From Candidatus Obscuribacterales bacterium (GTDB taxonomy: Bacteria; Cyanobacteriota; Vampirovibrionia; Obscuribacterales; Obscuribacteraceae), in assembly GCA_021732245.1 (NCBI GenBank), contig JAKFVJ010000033.1:1-6192 (forward strand): a DNA stretch of 6,192 nucleotides. Direction: 5' to 3'. Each line of letters begins with the position of its first letter. The stretch's first letter is position 1. Shown here one piece after another: positions 5,652 to 6,192 of this stretch. The position numbers and the translations under genes are program-made. Under the pieces are notes generated by a model. That model was not told the origin of the DNA. It was given only the letters and a program-made list of their open reading frames with translations, and ran no database searches.

Positions 5652-6068
5652 ATGTCGCAAGTAAACGCCAAAAAGTTGAGAATGTTTCTTCGGCGGATGC
5701 AAGACACTTCGCCAGATTCATTGCTTAAGTCACACTTTCCTCAACCCGTAGTAAGATTCATTGTCGCTTTCGTCATTACTATGTCAGCAGGGGGTATGCT
5801 GTCAACAGTTTTTGTCGGTACCCTATTTTTTTTATTCGATGTACTCCTTGTCCCCCAGGAGACAGCAGAATTCTGGACAGATGATGTTGTCTTCATTGCG
5901 ACAACCTTAACCATTGCTACGCCTCTTGTTATTGAGGCAATATCGCGGATTGGCGAACGCTATGGCTCAGATATAGCTGCGGAAAACTTGAAGAAAAAGG
6001 CATCACTTCGAATAGCGTTGCCAATAATGTTTGCAAATATAATCGTTGTAATTTTTTTCAAGCTCTGA
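5652..6068 (+). CDS. Small multi-pass membrane protein, probably truncated by an IS
   Basis: I do not recognise this 138-residue protein. It has a basic, hydrophilic N-terminus (1-31), hydrophobic stretches at about 34-66 (long enough for two short or one long span), about 79-97 (VVFIATTLTIATPLVIEAI) and about 119-136 (RIALPIMFANIIVVIFF), and a charged loop at 99-117. The last membrane segment runs to two residues before the stop. That stop (TGA, 6066-6068) is also the first three bases of an IS3-type end, so the original reading frame probably continued and the present C-terminus is secondary. The ribosome site is weak (AGGG at 5632-5635, far from the ATG), and an eight-T run lies at 5826-5833. 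It follows the XRE gene in the same direction and may be controlled by it. Function unknown. Confidence 0.6.
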   Translation: MSQVNAKKLRMFLRRMQDTSPDSLLKSHFPQPVVRFIVAFVITMSAGGMLSTVFVGTLFFLFDVLLVPQETAEFWTDDVVFIATTLTIATPLVIEAISRIGERYGSDIAAENLKKKASLRIALPIMFANIIVVIFFKL

Positions 6069-6192
6069 CCTTTCCCCGATTTAACGGACAGTAACCAAAG
6101 AGAATCGCTCCGATCACATAGAATGTTGAAAAGGAGTGACACATGGTTAATCGGAAAAGAGTTAACTCAACTTACACAAAAGAATTTAAGGA
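6066..6192 (+). mobile_element. Left end of an IS3-family insertion sequence (partial)
   Basis: From 6066 the sequence begins TGACCTTTCCCC, followed by a GGACAG motif at 6085-6090. TG-starting ends with a CCCC tract and a GGACA motif are typical of terminal repeats in several IS3-family groups. The orfA start follows 77 bases in, the usual distance. The boundary is placed by pattern only; the right end lies outside the window, so the target duplication cannot be checked. Confidence 0.6.
6143..6192 (+). CDS. IS3-family transposase OrfA, N-terminal fragment cut by window end
   Basis: Sixteen codons are present, reading M-V-N-R-K-R-V-N-S-T-Y-T-K-E-F-K. The Y-T-K-E-F-K core preceded by basic residues is the usual start of IS3-family OrfA (Transposase_8/HTH_Tnp_1), the DNA-binding half of the transposase, which is normally followed by the DDE catalytic OrfB through a -1 frameshift. 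AAGGAG at 6131-6136, 6 bases before the ATG, is a strong ribosome site. The rest of the gene is beyond the window, so its integrity is unknown. Confidence 0.7.
   Translation, partial: MVNRKRVNSTYTKEFK

Noticed and set aside
6091..6100. GTAACCAAAG identical to a word in the origin-like region (2725-2734), suggesting another iteron or an attachment-site copy.
   Set aside because: It lies inside the IS3 terminal region, has no neighbouring phased copies, and a 10-base match between an IS end and the origin is best read as chance.

Overview
The window looks like part of a bacterial mobile genetic element, probably in a Gram-negative host. This is inferred from moderate base composition, GGAGG/AGGAG-type ribosome sites, sigma70-like promoters and the protein families; no gene fixes the taxon. 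It is not ordinary chromosome: a self-contained replication module is followed by a phage-type gene, unrelated-looking accessory genes and the edge of an insertion sequence.

Layout. At 1-129 there is a possible terminator of an upstream gene, then a 13-bp-stem hairpin that overlaps the first ribosome binding site. At 130-2681 lies a rightward replication module: a small excisionase/AlpA-like helix-turn-helix protein, an unrecognised 101-residue protein overlapping it by an ATGA junction, and a 631-residue replication protein joining a PrimPol-type primase, a PriCT-like segment, a RepA-like AAA helicase and a C-terminal winged helix. Immediately behind it, at 2697-2815, repeated GTAAYC units lie one helical turn apart, and two of their clusters form a 20-bp-arm inverted repeat. 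This is a good candidate for the element's replication origin.

At 2854-4997 two leftward genes follow: a DUF5681 protein, a family usually found beside phage terminases, with a clear promoter of its own; and a 504-residue membrane-anchored TPR protein. A 308-base divergent region (4998-5305) rich in small dyads separates these from a rightward XRE-type regulator (5306-5527) and a small multi-pass membrane protein (5652-6068). The last 127 bases are the left end of an IS3-family insertion sequence with the first 16 codons of orfA. The membrane protein's stop codon coincides with the first three bases of the IS end, so this gene is probably cut short by the insertion.

Taken together, the HTH protein plausibly controls excision or expression, the primase-helicase replicates the element from the adjacent repeats, and the DUF5681 protein may link it to phage packaging. 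That would make it a phage-satellite-like or P4-like island, with the TPR, XRE and membrane genes as cargo. Integrase, conjugation and structural genes are not visible, so the element type is inference.
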